Part shown: positions 53,793 through 62,385 of the stretch, piece by piece | Layout of the letters: each line of letters opens with the position of its first letter | How positions within the stretch are numbered: position 1 is the first letter of the stretch | The notes under the pieces: generated by a model | Databases searched by the model: none | Told to the model about the DNA's origin: nothing | Seen by the model: only the letters and a program-made list of their open reading frames with translations | Made by a program: the position numbers and the translations under genes | Assembly (NCBI RefSeq): GCF_013488225.1 | Contig: NZ_CP041238.1 | Coordinates: forward strand, 3,063,501 to 3,127,500 | Direction of reading: 5' to 3' | Length of the DNA: 64,000 nt | From: Sinorhizobium mexicanum | GTDB taxonomy: Bacteria > Pseudomonadota > Alphaproteobacteria > Rhizobiales > Rhizobiaceae

Positions 53793-56132
53793 ATGTTTCT
53801 CGATGACGAAATCGCCGCCACGCGCACTCGGCGCAACGAGGCGCGCTGGGGCTTCTATCTGGCGCTCGCCGCGCTTGCAGCCTGCATCGTGATGATCCTC
53901 GGCCTGTTGGCGCAGGCTTCGGCGCAAACAGCCGATGCCAGGCCACAACGGCTGGCGGGCTACGTCCGCCCGAACGACATGGGGACCGGCGCGCTGCTCT
54001 TTCCTTCGCGGGAACCGGGCTATTTCGTCGAGGCGCCGCGGCTGGCAACCGACGTCGAGATAAACGTCAACGGGCCCGTCATGCGAACCCGCGTCACGCA
54101 GCGCTTCGAAAACCCGAGCAAGGGATGGGTCGAGGGCACATATGTCTTTCCGCTACCGGAGGACTCCGCCGTCGACACGCTGAAGATGCAGATCGGCGAC
54201 CGCTTCATCGAGGGAACGATCAAGCCACGCGCCGAGGCCAAGGAAATCTACGAACAGGCGAAGGCCGAGGGCAGGAAGGCCGCGCTTCTCGAGCAGCAGC
54301 GGCCGAACATCTTCACCAATCAGGTCGCCAATATCGGCCCAGGCGAAACCATCGTCGTGCAGATCGAGTATCAGAGCGGCGTTCGCCAGTCCAACGGGGT
54401 CTTTTCCTTCCGCTTCCCGATGGTCGTCGCGCCCCGCTACAATCCGCAGCCGGTCGTCAACACGGTCGATATCGATGGCCGCAGCGGCTACGCCGTAAGC
54501 GAGCCGGTTCCGGATCGGGAGAAGATCGAGGCGCCGGTACTCGATCCGAAGGAAAACGCCAAGGTCAATCCCGTAACCCTCACCGTGCACCTCAAGGCCG
54601 GTTTTCCGATCGCAAGCGTGACCTCCCCCTATCACGAGGTCGATACCGCATCGCTCGACGAACTCACCCGCCGGATCACGCTCAAAAACGGCAGCGTTCC
54701 GGCCGACAAGGATTTCGAACTGAGCTGGAAGGCGATCGACGGCAAGAGCCCCTATGCCGGGCTCTTCCGCGAGACGGTGGGCGGCAAGACCTACCTGCTT
54801 GCCTTCGTCACGCCGCCGTCCGCCGTCGAGGCCGGCAAGCCGGTCAGGCGCGAGGTTGTTTTCGTCATCGACAATTCCGGCTCGATGGCCGGGCCATCGA
54901 TGGAACAGGCCAAAGAGAGCCTCGCGCTGGCGATCTCGCGACTGGGCGACGATGACCGCTTCAACGTCATCCGCTTCGACGACACGATGACAGTGCACTT
55001 TCCCGAGCTCGTCGCCGCCACGCCTGACAAGCGCGAGGACGCCATCGCCTTCGTGCGCGCGCTCACGGCCGACGGCGGCACCGAAATGTTGCCGGCGCTG
55101 GAAGCGGCACTTCGCACCCAGGGAGCGGTGGAACCGGGCGCCCTGCGCCAGGTGATTTTCCTCACCGACGGCGCGATCGGCAACGAGAGCCAGCTCTTCG
55201 ACGAGATCCGCAACAACCGCGGCGATGCCCGCGTCTTTACCGTCGGTATCGGTTCCGCTCCCAACAGCCATTTCATGACCAAGGCCGCCGAATATGGCCG
55301 CGGCACCTTCACCCTGATCGGCTCCGAGCGCGAGATCGCCACCCGCATGGTCGAGCTTTTCGAGAAACTCGAAAATCCGGCCATGACGGAAATTTCGGCG
55401 ACGTTCGACGGTGTCGCCCCGGCAGACATCACGCCCGACCCGATGCCAGACCTTTACCGCGGCGAGCCGGTGGTGCTGACGGCGGAACTCAGCGGCGCGG
55501 CGCCTGAAGGCAAACTCAGGATCGTCGGCAAGGCGGGGGATCAGCCCTGGCGGGTCGAGATGGACATCTCCAAGGCGGCGGCTGGCGATGGTATCGCCAA
55601 GCTCTGGGCGCGCCGGAAGATCGACGATCTCGAGGCGAGCGCCGCGGCAATCGCAAACGCGGACGAACTCGACCGGAAAATCGAGGCCGTCGCACTCGCG
55701 CATCATCTCGTCTCGCGCGTCACCAGCCTTGTCGCCGTTGACGTCACCCCTTCCCGCCCGGCCGGAGAACCGCTCGCCGGCGCCAAGGTACCGTTGAACC
55801 TTCCGGAAGGATGGGATTTCGGCAAGGTTTTTGGCGAGAACCCGGCCGAGCCCGGCAGGATCGATGAGCGTGAGGCGGAGGCGGGCAACCGGAGCGAACG
55901 CGCCATACTGATCGCGGATCGGATGGCCGCAGCGCCGACGGCGCGCGCCGCAAGCCTGATCGCCGAGGCGACCAACCAGGTGAACCTGCCGCAGACGGCA
56001 ACCGAGGCTGACAGGCAGATTCTGATCGGCCTGATGCTGCTTGCCATCGCGCTCCTGGCAGGCACAACCTTCGCTTTCTGGCGGCAGCAGATCGCCGCGT
56101 TCGTTGTCGCAAGGGTGCACCGCGATGGCTGA
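53793..56132 (+). CDS. VIT/VWA-domain sortase target protein (marine proteobacterial type)
   Basis: The roughly 779-residue protein has an N-terminal membrane signal (FYLALAALAACIVMILGLLAQASAQT), a VIT domain (RVTQRFENPSKGWVEGTYVFPLPEDSAVDTLKMQIGDRFIEGTIKPRAEAKEIYEQAKAEG), a VWA domain with MIDAS motif FVIDNSGSMAGPSMEQAKE, and a cell-anchor tail: LPQTAT near residue 732, hydrophobic ILIGLMLLAIALLAGTTFAFW and basic end. That tail is the LPxTA-type sortase signal of this family. GGGGGTATGCA precedes ATG 53793. The sortase gene overlaps its end by 8 bases. Confidence 0.9.
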   Translation: MFLDDEIAATRTRRNEARWGFYLALAALAACIVMILGLLAQASAQTADARPQRLAGYVRPNDMGTGALLFPSREPGYFVEAPRLATDVEINVNGPVMRTRVTQRFENPSKGWVEGTYVFPLPEDSAVDTLKMQIGDRFIEGTIKPRAEAKEIYEQAKAEGRKAALLEQQRPNIFTNQVANIGPGETIVVQIEYQSGVRQSNGVFSFRFPMVVAPRYNPQPVVNTVDIDGRSGYAVSEPVPDREKIEAPVLDPKENAKVNPVTLTVHLKAGFPIASVTSPYHEVDTASLDELTRRITLKNGSVPADKDFELSWKAIDGKSPYAGLFRETVGGKTYLLAFVTPPSAVEAGKPVRREVVFVIDNSGSMAGPSMEQAKESLALAISRLGDDDRFNVIRFDDTMTVHFPELVAATPDKREDAIAFVRALTADGGTEMLPALEAALRTQGAVEPGALRQVIFLTDGAIGNESQLFDEIRNNRGDARVFTVGIGSAPNSHFMTKAAEYGRGTFTLIGSEREIATRMVELFEKLENPAMTEISATFDGVAPADITPDPMPDLYRGEPVVLTAELSGAAPEGKLRIVGKAGDQPWRVEMDISKAAAGDGIAKLWARRKIDDLEASAAAIANADELDRKIEAVALAHHLVSRVTSLVAVDVTPSRPAGEPLAGAKVPLNLPEGWDFGKVFGENPAEPGRIDEREAEAGNRSERAILIADRMAAAPTARAASLIAEATNQVNLPQTATEADRQILIGLMLLAIALLAGTTFAFWRQQIAAFVVARVHRDG

Positions 56133-56793
56133 CGAAGACGACCTGCCCAGCCAGCGTGCGGGTTTCCTTGCCAGACTGTCGGCGGTCGAAACGATCGTCG
56201 TGGCGATCATCGCGCTCATTGCTCTTGCCGGCCTGCTGCTGATCGGCAAGGGCTTCTACATGAAGGCCAAGGCCGAGCTTTCGCAGGTCCTGTTGCGAAA
56301 TACTTTCGAAGAACAGCTTCGCGGCGCTGCCGACGGCAGGCCCTGGCCTTGGGCGGATTTCGAGACCGAAGCGGAAATCTCCGCGCCTCGCATCAATCGT
56401 TCGGCAATCGTGCTTGCCGGAGCAAGCGGCGAGGCTCTTGCCTTTGGCCCCGCCTGGCTCGCCAACACGCCGCTCCCAGGCGATGAAGGAACATCGGTGA
56501 TCGCCGCCCATCGCGACACGCATTTCCGCTGGCTGAAGGACGTGAACCCCGGTGACCTGCTGGTACTGACGAGAAAGGACGGCCGCCGTTTCATTTTCCG
56601 TGCCGGTGAAGGCCGTGTCGCCCGCTGGGACGAAAGCGGCATCAACGCGTCCGCCAGTGGACACCATCTTGCACTCGCTACCTGCTGGCCCTTCGACGCC
56701 GTCAAACAGGGGCCGATGCGCTACATCGTCAATGCCGAACTCGTCGGCGAGCAACGCCCGGTGCCACTGACCACCGGCTCAATCCGCCGATAA
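56125..56793 (+). CDS. Class GN sortase
   Basis: The 222-residue protein has one N-terminal membrane helix (TIVVAIIALIALAGLLLIGKG) and a sortase domain with catalytic histidine in SVIAAHRDTHFRWLKDV, cysteine in LALATCWPF and arginine in GPMRYIVNAEL. The Gram-negative class GN sortases occur next to a single dedicated VIT/VWA substrate, exactly as here. It should cleave the LPQTAT signal of its neighbour and join it to an unknown acceptor. Confidence 0.92.
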   Translation: MADEDDLPSQRAGFLARLSAVETIVVAIIALIALAGLLLIGKGFYMKAKAELSQVLLRNTFEEQLRGAADGRPWPWADFETEAEISAPRINRSAIVLAGASGEALAFGPAWLANTPLPGDEGTSVIAAHRDTHFRWLKDVNPGDLLVLTRKDGRRFIFRAGEGRVARWDESGINASASGHHLALATCWPFDAVKQGPMRYIVNAELVGEQRPVPLTTGSIRR

Positions 56794-56876
56794 AGCGGTT
56801 TTGATCCGATTTGACTTGAACGGCGCCTGCCTGCGCCCCAGCTTACGTTAATCGAAGGCGCAATCCGGAGAATGGC

Positions 56877-58067
56877 ATGCAGCGCTCGCTCCTTGGGGCA
56901 GGTCTGACGAACATCCCGCCCCTGTTGACGCGGTCCGCGGCCGCTCTCCTATCCGGTTTTCTGTGCCTCCTCGCCCCGCAGGCAGCGACCGCACAAGGAG
57001 CGCAGGAATTTTCAACCCAGACCGGCACGGTCCGTGTCGAAACGCTCGCGACCGGGCTCCGCCATCCCTGGGCCGTCGAGGCGATGCCGGACGGCGGCCT
57101 CATCGTCACCGAGCGTGCGGGGCGGTTACGCATTCTGCGCGACGGCGAACTGTCCGCCCCGATCGAAGGCGTGCCCGATGTGGCCGCTCGCGGACAGGGC
57201 GGACTGCTCGATGTCGCCCTGGATCCGCAATTCGCCACTAACCGCGTGCTGTACCTGACCCATTCCGCCAGTGACGGCAACGGCTATGGCACGGTGCTTG
57301 TGCGAGCGACCCTCTCCGATGACCAACGGCGCTTGACCGATGTGAAGGAACTGTTCCGGATGAGCAAGTTCACCGGCAGGGGCCAGCATTTCGGCTCGCG
57401 CATCGCCATCGACAAGGACGGCAGCCTGTTCTTCGGCATAGGTGATCGCGGTCAAGGCGACCGCGCGCAGGACCCGCGCGACCATGCCGGCGCCATTTTG
57501 CACATCAGTCCCGACGGCAGCATTCCGGCGTCCAATCCCTATCGCGGCGGCACCGAGGGCCGCGCCGAGATCTGGTCGAAAGGACATCGCAATCCGCAAG
57601 GCATTACCTTCGACCAGGGCGACGGCAAGCTCCTGACAGTCGAACACGGCGCGCGTGGCGGCGATGAGGTGAACAACCCGCAGCCTGGCAAGAACTACGG
57701 CTGGCCGGTGATCACCTATGGCAAGGATTACTCCGGCGCGGAGATTGGCGAAGGCACGGCCAAGGAGGGGTTCGAACAGCCGCTCTATTATTGGGATCCG
57801 TCTATCGCACCCGGCGCACTTGCGGTCTACCGCGGCAGCATGTTTCCAGAATGGGATGGCGACCTCCTGGTCGCGGCGCTGAAATACCAGCTGCTCGCTC
57901 GCCTGGAGAGAGACGAAAGCGGCGCGATCACCTCCGAGGAACGACTGTTCGACGGCGAGTTCGGTCGGATTCGGGACGTGGTCGTGGCGCCGGACGGCGC
58001 GCTGCTGATGGTGACCGATGAAGACAACGGCGCCGTTCTCCGGGTCTCCAAGGCTCCGACGCAATAG
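56877..58067 (+). CDS. PQQ-dependent aldose (glucose/sorbosone-type) dehydrogenase
   Basis: The 396-residue protein has a signal peptide (SAAALLSGFLCLLAPQAATAQ) and the soluble GDH beta-propeller pattern: TGLRHPWAVEAMPDGGLIVTERAGRLRIL, GQGGLLDVALDPQFATNRVLYLTHSA, HFGSRIAIDKDGSLFFGIGDRG, GHRNPQGITFDQGDGKLLTVEHGARGGDEVNNPQPGKNYGWPVITYGKDYSG and a C-terminal LMVTDEDNGAVLRVS. Members oxidise sugars in the periplasm using PQQ. Signal: GGAGAATGGC overlaps the ATG. Confidence 0.9.
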   Translation: MQRSLLGAGLTNIPPLLTRSAAALLSGFLCLLAPQAATAQGAQEFSTQTGTVRVETLATGLRHPWAVEAMPDGGLIVTERAGRLRILRDGELSAPIEGVPDVAARGQGGLLDVALDPQFATNRVLYLTHSASDGNGYGTVLVRATLSDDQRRLTDVKELFRMSKFTGRGQHFGSRIAIDKDGSLFFGIGDRGQGDRAQDPRDHAGAILHISPDGSIPASNPYRGGTEGRAEIWSKGHRNPQGITFDQGDGKLLTVEHGARGGDEVNNPQPGKNYGWPVITYGKDYSGAEIGEGTAKEGFEQPLYYWDPSIAPGALAVYRGSMFPEWDGDLLVAALKYQLLARLERDESGAITSEERLFDGEFGRIRDVVVAPDGALLMVTDEDNGAVLRVSKAPTQ

Positions 58068-58103
58068 CGGGGTTCAGAGCAGTTCCGTCTGGAATCGTGT
58101 CGT

Positions 58104-58541
58104 TCAAAGCGCTTGAAGCGACGCCCGCACCTCCTTGCGAAACATGAACTTGAGCCCCGACCAGACCGGGTCGACAGCGCAGACCTTCACATCGACGAGG
58201 TCGAGCGGCAGAAATATCTCGCGCAAGGCATTCTCAGTCAGGGTTGTCAAAACACCCGAAGCCCGTTTCGGCCACGAGACCCAGAGCATTCCGTCCGCCT
58301 TCAACCACGCCCCGAGCGCCTTGGCCTGGCTTTCAAGCGTGGTCCGGTCTGCTTCGAAGACATGGATGTAATCGTAGCAGCGTGAGGCGATCCGGCCGAT
58401 CGAGGTGTCGGTGCGCGCGAAACCGGGAAAGCCGGCAATTTCAGAAAGCCTGGCGGGAACGGCGAGCAGCAGGGCGGCCTGCCCGTCGCGCAGGCCGAGC
58501 TTTTTTGTCAGTGGCGTTCCGGAATAGCCGGTGTCGCTCAT
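58104..58541 (-). CDS. DUF3052 protein
   Basis: The 145-residue protein contains SGTPLTKKLGLRDGQAALLLAVPARL, YDYIHVFEADRTTLESQAKALGAWLKADGMLWVSWPKRASGV and LVDVKVCAVDPVWSGLKFMFRKE, the DUF3052 pattern. It has no known activity. Convergent with the PQQ dehydrogenase gene. Confidence 0.85.
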   Translation of the reverse strand: MSDTGYSGTPLTKKLGLRDGQAALLLAVPARLSEIAGFPGFARTDTSIGRIASRCYDYIHVFEADRTTLESQAKALGAWLKADGMLWVSWPKRASGVLTTLTENALREIFLPLDLVDVKVCAVDPVWSGLKFMFRKEVRASLQAL

Positions 58542-58712
58542 CGGGTCGCGTCGCGGCCGTCGAAATGGTCACAGTGCATCGCTTGCCTCCCTATTGCGGC
58601 GGTGGAGGATGAGGGTTGCCCGGCAAAAACGCAACTGATAGAGCGACTATGCAATCACCGGAGCATGGCTTTGGATTGCCTCGCTTCAACGTCGTGATCC
58701 GGGAGCACAGCC

Positions 58713-59609
58713 GTGACTCGCCTCCAAGCCAATCTTTTCCTGCTGTTTTCCGGCGCGATCTGGGGCGCCGGTTTCGTCGCCCAATCGACGGCGATGGAGG
58801 CAATCGGTCCGCTGTGGTTCATTGGCCTGCGTTTTGCGATCGCAACGATCGTCGCACTGCCGCTGGCGGTCGTTGAAGGAAGGCTCGCCAAGACGCCGCT
58901 TCCGCAAAAGTCGATCCGCAACTTCACTATCATCGGACTGGCGCTCTTCGGCGGCGCAGTGACGCAGCAGTTCGGACTTCTGACGACGAGCGTCACCAAT
59001 TCGGGCTTTCTGACCGGGCTCTACGTCGTCTTCGTGCCTATACTGACCGTCGTCTTCCTGCGCCGCAAGCCGCATTGGGTCATCTGGCCGGGCGCCCTGC
59101 TTGCTACCTTCGGCATCTTCCTCTTGAGTGGTGGCGCACTTTCGAGCCTGACCGGCGGGGACCTTCTGACGATCGTGTGCGCGCTCTTCTGGGCGATCCA
59201 GATGCTGCTCGTCGGCATCTTCGCCTCCGAGACCGGTCGTCCGATGCTGTTGTCGATGGTGCAATTTGCCGTCTGCGCCGTTCTCGGTTGCCTGCTCGCG
59301 GCCTTCAACGAACCCTTGAGCCTCGGGGTGATCAGGGACGCCCTGCCACAGATTCTCTACGCCGGAATTTTTTCGAGCGGCGTCGCCTTCATCTGCCAGG
59401 TTGTCGGCCAGCGCTACACCACGGCACCACAGGCGGCGATCTTCCTGTCAAGCGAAGCCCTGTTCGCCGCCCTGTTCGGGGTGCTGCTGCTTGGCGAAGT
59501 CATCACCCCGATCGGCTATCTCGGCTGCGCCGTCATTTTCGCGGCGATGCTGGCGGTCGAACTCATTCCGGAGCTGGCAAGAAGGCGCGAGGCGGAAGCA
59601 GCCGCTTGA
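58713..59609 (+). CDS. DMT-family (EamA) transporter
   Basis: The 298-residue protein has ten hydrophobic segments in two EamA repeats (for example LFLLFSGAIWGAGFVAQSTAME and LLTIVCALFWAIQMLLVGIFA). FLSSEALFAALFGVLLLGEVITP is the typical second-repeat end. It starts at GTG 58713 behind GGGAGCACAGCC. These are inner-membrane exporters or importers of amino acids or metabolites; substrate unknown. Confidence 0.88.
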   Translation: MTRLQANLFLLFSGAIWGAGFVAQSTAMEAIGPLWFIGLRFAIATIVALPLAVVEGRLAKTPLPQKSIRNFTIIGLALFGGAVTQQFGLLTTSVTNSGFLTGLYVVFVPILTVVFLRRKPHWVIWPGALLATFGIFLLSGGALSSLTGGDLLTIVCALFWAIQMLLVGIFASETGRPMLLSMVQFAVCAVLGCLLAAFNEPLSLGVIRDALPQILYAGIFSSGVAFICQVVGQRYTTAPQAAIFLSSEALFAALFGVLLLGEVITPIGYLGCAVIFAAMLAVELIPELARRREAEAAA

Positions 59610-59619
59610 TTCGATACAG

Positions 59620-59681
59620 CTACAGCTCCGCGTGTCCAATCAGACGCACAAAGGTCGCCGTAGGACTGTGAATTTCTGCAC
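59620..59681 (+). repeat. RIME-type repeat, degenerate half copy
   Basis: CTACAGCTCCGCGTGTCC to GTCGCCGTAG, then ACTGTGAATTTCTGCAC, where the second palindrome is lost. Confidence 0.65.
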
Positions 59682-60330
59682 CTCAGGCAAGCTGAACTTA
59701 CGGTATTACTTATTACTGTCCAAAAGCGCCGATTTTGCTTCGAAATGAGACGACGTGACGCCGCCGCGCGCAAACCCGGCAGTATTCCTGCAGTTTTTCT
59801 GCAAAGTTTGGCAGCCGGACTTTGCCGCATGCGGAACGTGAAACATATCAGGCGCTTGCGATTTTTCGAACGAATCTGCACAAAGTCGCGGCATGATCGA
59901 GAGCGACAAAATATGGCGCAAACAGTCCAGTCTTGCCGCAGCTGCGTTCAAAAAGCTGTGATTTCAACAGCTTGCAACGCATTCTGAATACCCGGCGCCG
60001 GAGCCGCAACTGACCGGTTTTTGAGCAATGAGAAGCGGCAATACCTCGTCAGAAAAGTTTTGCTTGCCAATTCAAAATAAACCCATCACTCTTACTGTGT
60101 TCGGGCAATCTGCGAACACGGGAAGATCTTGAAAATAAGCGGGCCGGAGACGCAAGCCACTCCGGGCGGCCAGACCGGGGGGAGGCTTGTTTTCCCTTCC
60201 GTCTATGGCTGGTTGCGATAACAGGACCCTTTCCTCAAATGTCGAGAACTGCCTGCCCCCACGCCCATTTTGGGCAAAACTGCAATGCTGCCCGCGCCGT
60301 CAAGCGGGTGGAGAGAAAAGGACCTGACGC
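59682..60330. other. Long intergenic region upstream of the cold-shock gene
   Basis: About 650 bases without a convincing gene. Parts from 59690 to 60110 are AT-rich; AAGCTGT and ACAGCTT (about 59951-59971) form a short stem. The 3' part is the probable long leader of the csp mRNA, with GGAGAGAAAAGGACCTGACGC before the ATG. Confidence 0.5.
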
Positions 60331-60546
60331 ATGGCCGAAACTGGCACTGTAAAATTCTTCAACACTGACAAGGGCTTTGGTTTCATCAAGCCTGACAACG
60401 GTGGTGCGGACATCTTCGTACATATTTCTGCCGTGCAGGCTTCGGGCCTGAGCGGCCTTACGGAAAACCAGAAGGTAAGTTTCGACACTGAACCCGATCG
60501 CCGCGGCAAAGGCCCGAAGGCGGTCAACCTGCAGATCGCCGGCTGA
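60331..60546 (+). CDS. Cold-shock domain protein (CspA family)
   Basis: The 71-residue protein has both RNP motifs (KGFGFIKP and DIFVHIS) of the cold-shock domain. It binds single-stranded nucleic acid as an RNA chaperone. A long untranslated leader and a strong terminator directly after the gene indicate a single-gene transcript. A possible cold-regulated leader is an inference from the gap length. Confidence 0.95.
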   Translation: MAETGTVKFFNTDKGFGFIKPDNGGADIFVHISAVQASGLSGLTENQKVSFDTEPDRRGKGPKAVNLQIAG

Positions 60547-60577
60547 TACGGCCTCTGCTGATAGATTATAAGTTGCA

Positions 60578-60602
60578 GCCCGGCATATTTGCCGGGTTTT
60601 TT
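60578..60602 (+). terminator. Rho-independent terminator of the cold-shock gene
   Basis: CCCGGC (60579-60584) pairs with GCCGGG (60591-60596), followed by six T. Confidence 0.9.
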
Positions 60603-60692
60603 CATTCAGGCTCCGTTCAGTTTGGGCGCCATAAAGTCCATTTATGATGAAGACCGGAACTGATTCCGGCCCCATGCATAGGATTGAAGCCC

Positions 60693-61127
60693 ATGAACAA
60701 GTTCATCAAAGCCGCTGTTCTCTCGGTTGCCGCAGTCACCATGATTCTCCCGACCTTCGGCGCCGCCCAAGCAGGAGGCCACCATCACGACGATGCGTGG
60801 GCGGCGGGTGCAGTGGGCCTCGTCGCGGGCACGCTCATCGGTGGCGCGATCGCCTCGCAGCCGCGCTACTACAGCGAGCCAGTCTATAGCGAGCCGGTCT
60901 ATGTCGATCCGGAACCCGAATATTATGAGTCGCGCCCGGTCTATCAGCCGCGCCCGGTTTACCAGGCTCGCCCGGTCTATCGCCGGGTCGCCGTGGAGAG
61001 CTACGGCCTCGAACCCTGGACGCCGGCCTGGTACCGCTACTGCTCGCAGCGCTACCGTTCGTTCGATCCGGACAGCGGCACTTTCGTCGGCTATGACGGC
61101 CGCAGCCATTTCTGCACGGCCGGCTGA
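60693..61127 (+). CDS. BA14K-family secreted protein
   Basis: The 144-residue protein has a signal peptide (NKFIKAAVLSVAAVTMILPTFGAAQAG), a histidine patch (GGHHHDDAW), a hydrophobic glycine-rich helix (AGAVGLVAGTLIGGAIA), a low-complexity stretch of YSEPVY and RPVYQPRPVYQ repeats, and the BA14K end WYRYCSQRYRSFDPDSGTFVGYDGRSHFC. Brucella BA14K is an immunoreactive lectin-like envelope protein. The start at 60693 is preferred over an upstream TTG at 60684. Confidence 0.88.
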   Translation: MNKFIKAAVLSVAAVTMILPTFGAAQAGGHHHDDAWAAGAVGLVAGTLIGGAIASQPRYYSEPVYSEPVYVDPEPEYYESRPVYQPRPVYQARPVYRRVAVESYGLEPWTPAWYRYCSQRYRSFDPDSGTFVGYDGRSHFCTAG

Positions 61128-61147
61128 CCGAACCGCAATACGCTGAA

Positions 61148-61185
61148 CAAAAGGCACATGCCCCGCGCGGAGCATGTGCCTTTTG
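61148..61185. terminator. Bidirectional terminator between BA14K and MBL-fold genes
   Basis: CAAAAGGCACATGC (61148-61161) pairs exactly with GCATGTGCCTTTTG (61172-61185); both ends have T or A runs, serving two convergent genes. Confidence 0.88.
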
Positions 61186-61248
61186 ATTCTCTCCGTAATA
61201 CGTAGCGACCTTGCTTCCGTCAGTCGGCGAAGGAACCACGCTGCGATG

Positions 61249-61890
61249 TCAGAGACCCCTGAGATAGGGATTGCTGCGGCGTTCCTCACCGATCTGTCCG
61301 CCCGGGCCGTGCCCGCAGATGAATCCGACATGATCGCCAAGCGGCAGGATCTTGTCGCGAATCGAGGCCAGCAGTTGCTGGTGATTGCCGCCGGGCAAGT
61401 CGGTGCGCCCGATCGAACCGTGGAACAGCACGTCACCGACATGGACGAAATTCTGCTTCCTGTTGAAATAGACCACGTGGCCTGGCGCATGGCCCGGGCA
61501 ATGCAGGACCTCGAAAACATGGTCGCCGAAGGAAACGGTATCGCCGTCTTCAAGCCACCGGTCGGGAAGGACGTTCTGCACCTTCATCGTCAATCCGAAG
61601 CGTTCCGCCTGGCTCTCCAGTCGCTCGAGCAGGGGCTGGTCGTCCTTGTGCGGACCGATGATCTCGAGCCCCAGCGCCTCCTTCAATTCCTTGGCGCCGC
61701 CGGCGTGATCGATATGGCCGTGCGTGAGCCATATCGCTTTCAGGGTGATGCTGTTCTCACGAATGGTCTGCAGGATGATGTCGACGTCACCACCGGGGTC
61801 GACGACCACGCCCTCCTTGGTTTCACTGTCGAACAGCACCGTACAGTTCTGTTCGAAATGCGTAACCGGGATAATGCCCGCCTGTAACAT
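61249..61890 (-). CDS. MBL-fold metallo-hydrolase (glyoxalase II-like)
   Basis: The 213-residue protein has the metallo-beta-lactamase motif THGHIDHAGG, a second metal-ligand histidine in HCPGHAPGHVVYF, an aspartate in HVGDVLFHGSIGRTD and the C-terminal CGHGPGGQIGEERRSNP. The family cleaves thioesters and related bonds. The start at 61890 is preferred since residues upstream to 61953 do not match the family. Confidence 0.88.
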   Translation of the reverse strand: MLQAGIIPVTHFEQNCTVLFDSETKEGVVVDPGGDVDIILQTIRENSITLKAIWLTHGHIDHAGGAKELKEALGLEIIGPHKDDQPLLERLESQAERFGLTMKVQNVLPDRWLEDGDTVSFGDHVFEVLHCPGHAPGHVVYFNRKQNFVHVGDVLFHGSIGRTDLPGGNHQQLLASIRDKILPLGDHVGFICGHGPGGQIGEERRSNPYLRGL

Positions 61891-62013
61891 GCGACCGCGC
61901 CTCGCTTTTGGATCGTTTGGGTGCAAGGCAGGCATAACCGCCGAACATCCCAACCGATCTCAATCCGTTCCGCGGCCACCTATAGCGACATATGGACGGG
62001 ATGACAGCCCAAT

Positions 62014-62175
62014 TCAGCGCAAAGCGGCGATTTCCGGCGCGGGCGCAGGGGCAGGCGGAGACAATTGCACCGTCGTCAACAGCAGGGCCGATACCGCCAG
62101 TTTCGACGCCACGACGACAATCACCACCGGACGAAGCCTCTGGGCCGTGGTTCTGCGCTCATCGATGAGTTGCAT
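62014..62175 (-). CDS. Small single-helix membrane protein, 53 residues
   Basis: The reading frame begins MQLIDERRTTAQRLRP, continues with a hydrophobic stretch VVIVVVASKLAVSALLLTTVQL and ends with a proline-alanine tail PPAPAPAPEIAALR. GGGGGTAATGAA gives a good SD at seven bases before the ATG. The positive-inside charge pattern predicts a cytoplasmic N-terminus. No known family is recognised. Confidence 0.5.
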   Translation of the reverse strand: MQLIDERRTTAQRLRPVVIVVVASKLAVSALLLTTVQLSPPAPAPAPEIAALR

Positions 62176-62385
62176 TTCATTACCCCCGGATGCAGCAGGC
62201 CGCCCTTTCCGGGACGGGAAAATATCGAAATCACACCGTCATGCGACGGTCGGGCCGGTCGGCTGCGTTGGTTCGATCGTCAAACCGGGAGCAATATGTC
62301 TCATCCTCACACTTCGTGATGTCACGGGGGGAACATCCCGGCTCTACACGGCGTTTCGCCCTCATCACGCAACAGGAGCAAGACG

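Noticed and set aside
54153-56249. A 698-codon minus-strand frame opposite the sortase-target gene
   Set aside because: Same cause: the sense strand encodes obvious VIT and VWA domains and a sortase.
59745-59987. An 80-codon frame upstream of the cold-shock gene
   Set aside because: No RBS, high Arg/Cys content and no motif; more probably part of an untranslated region.
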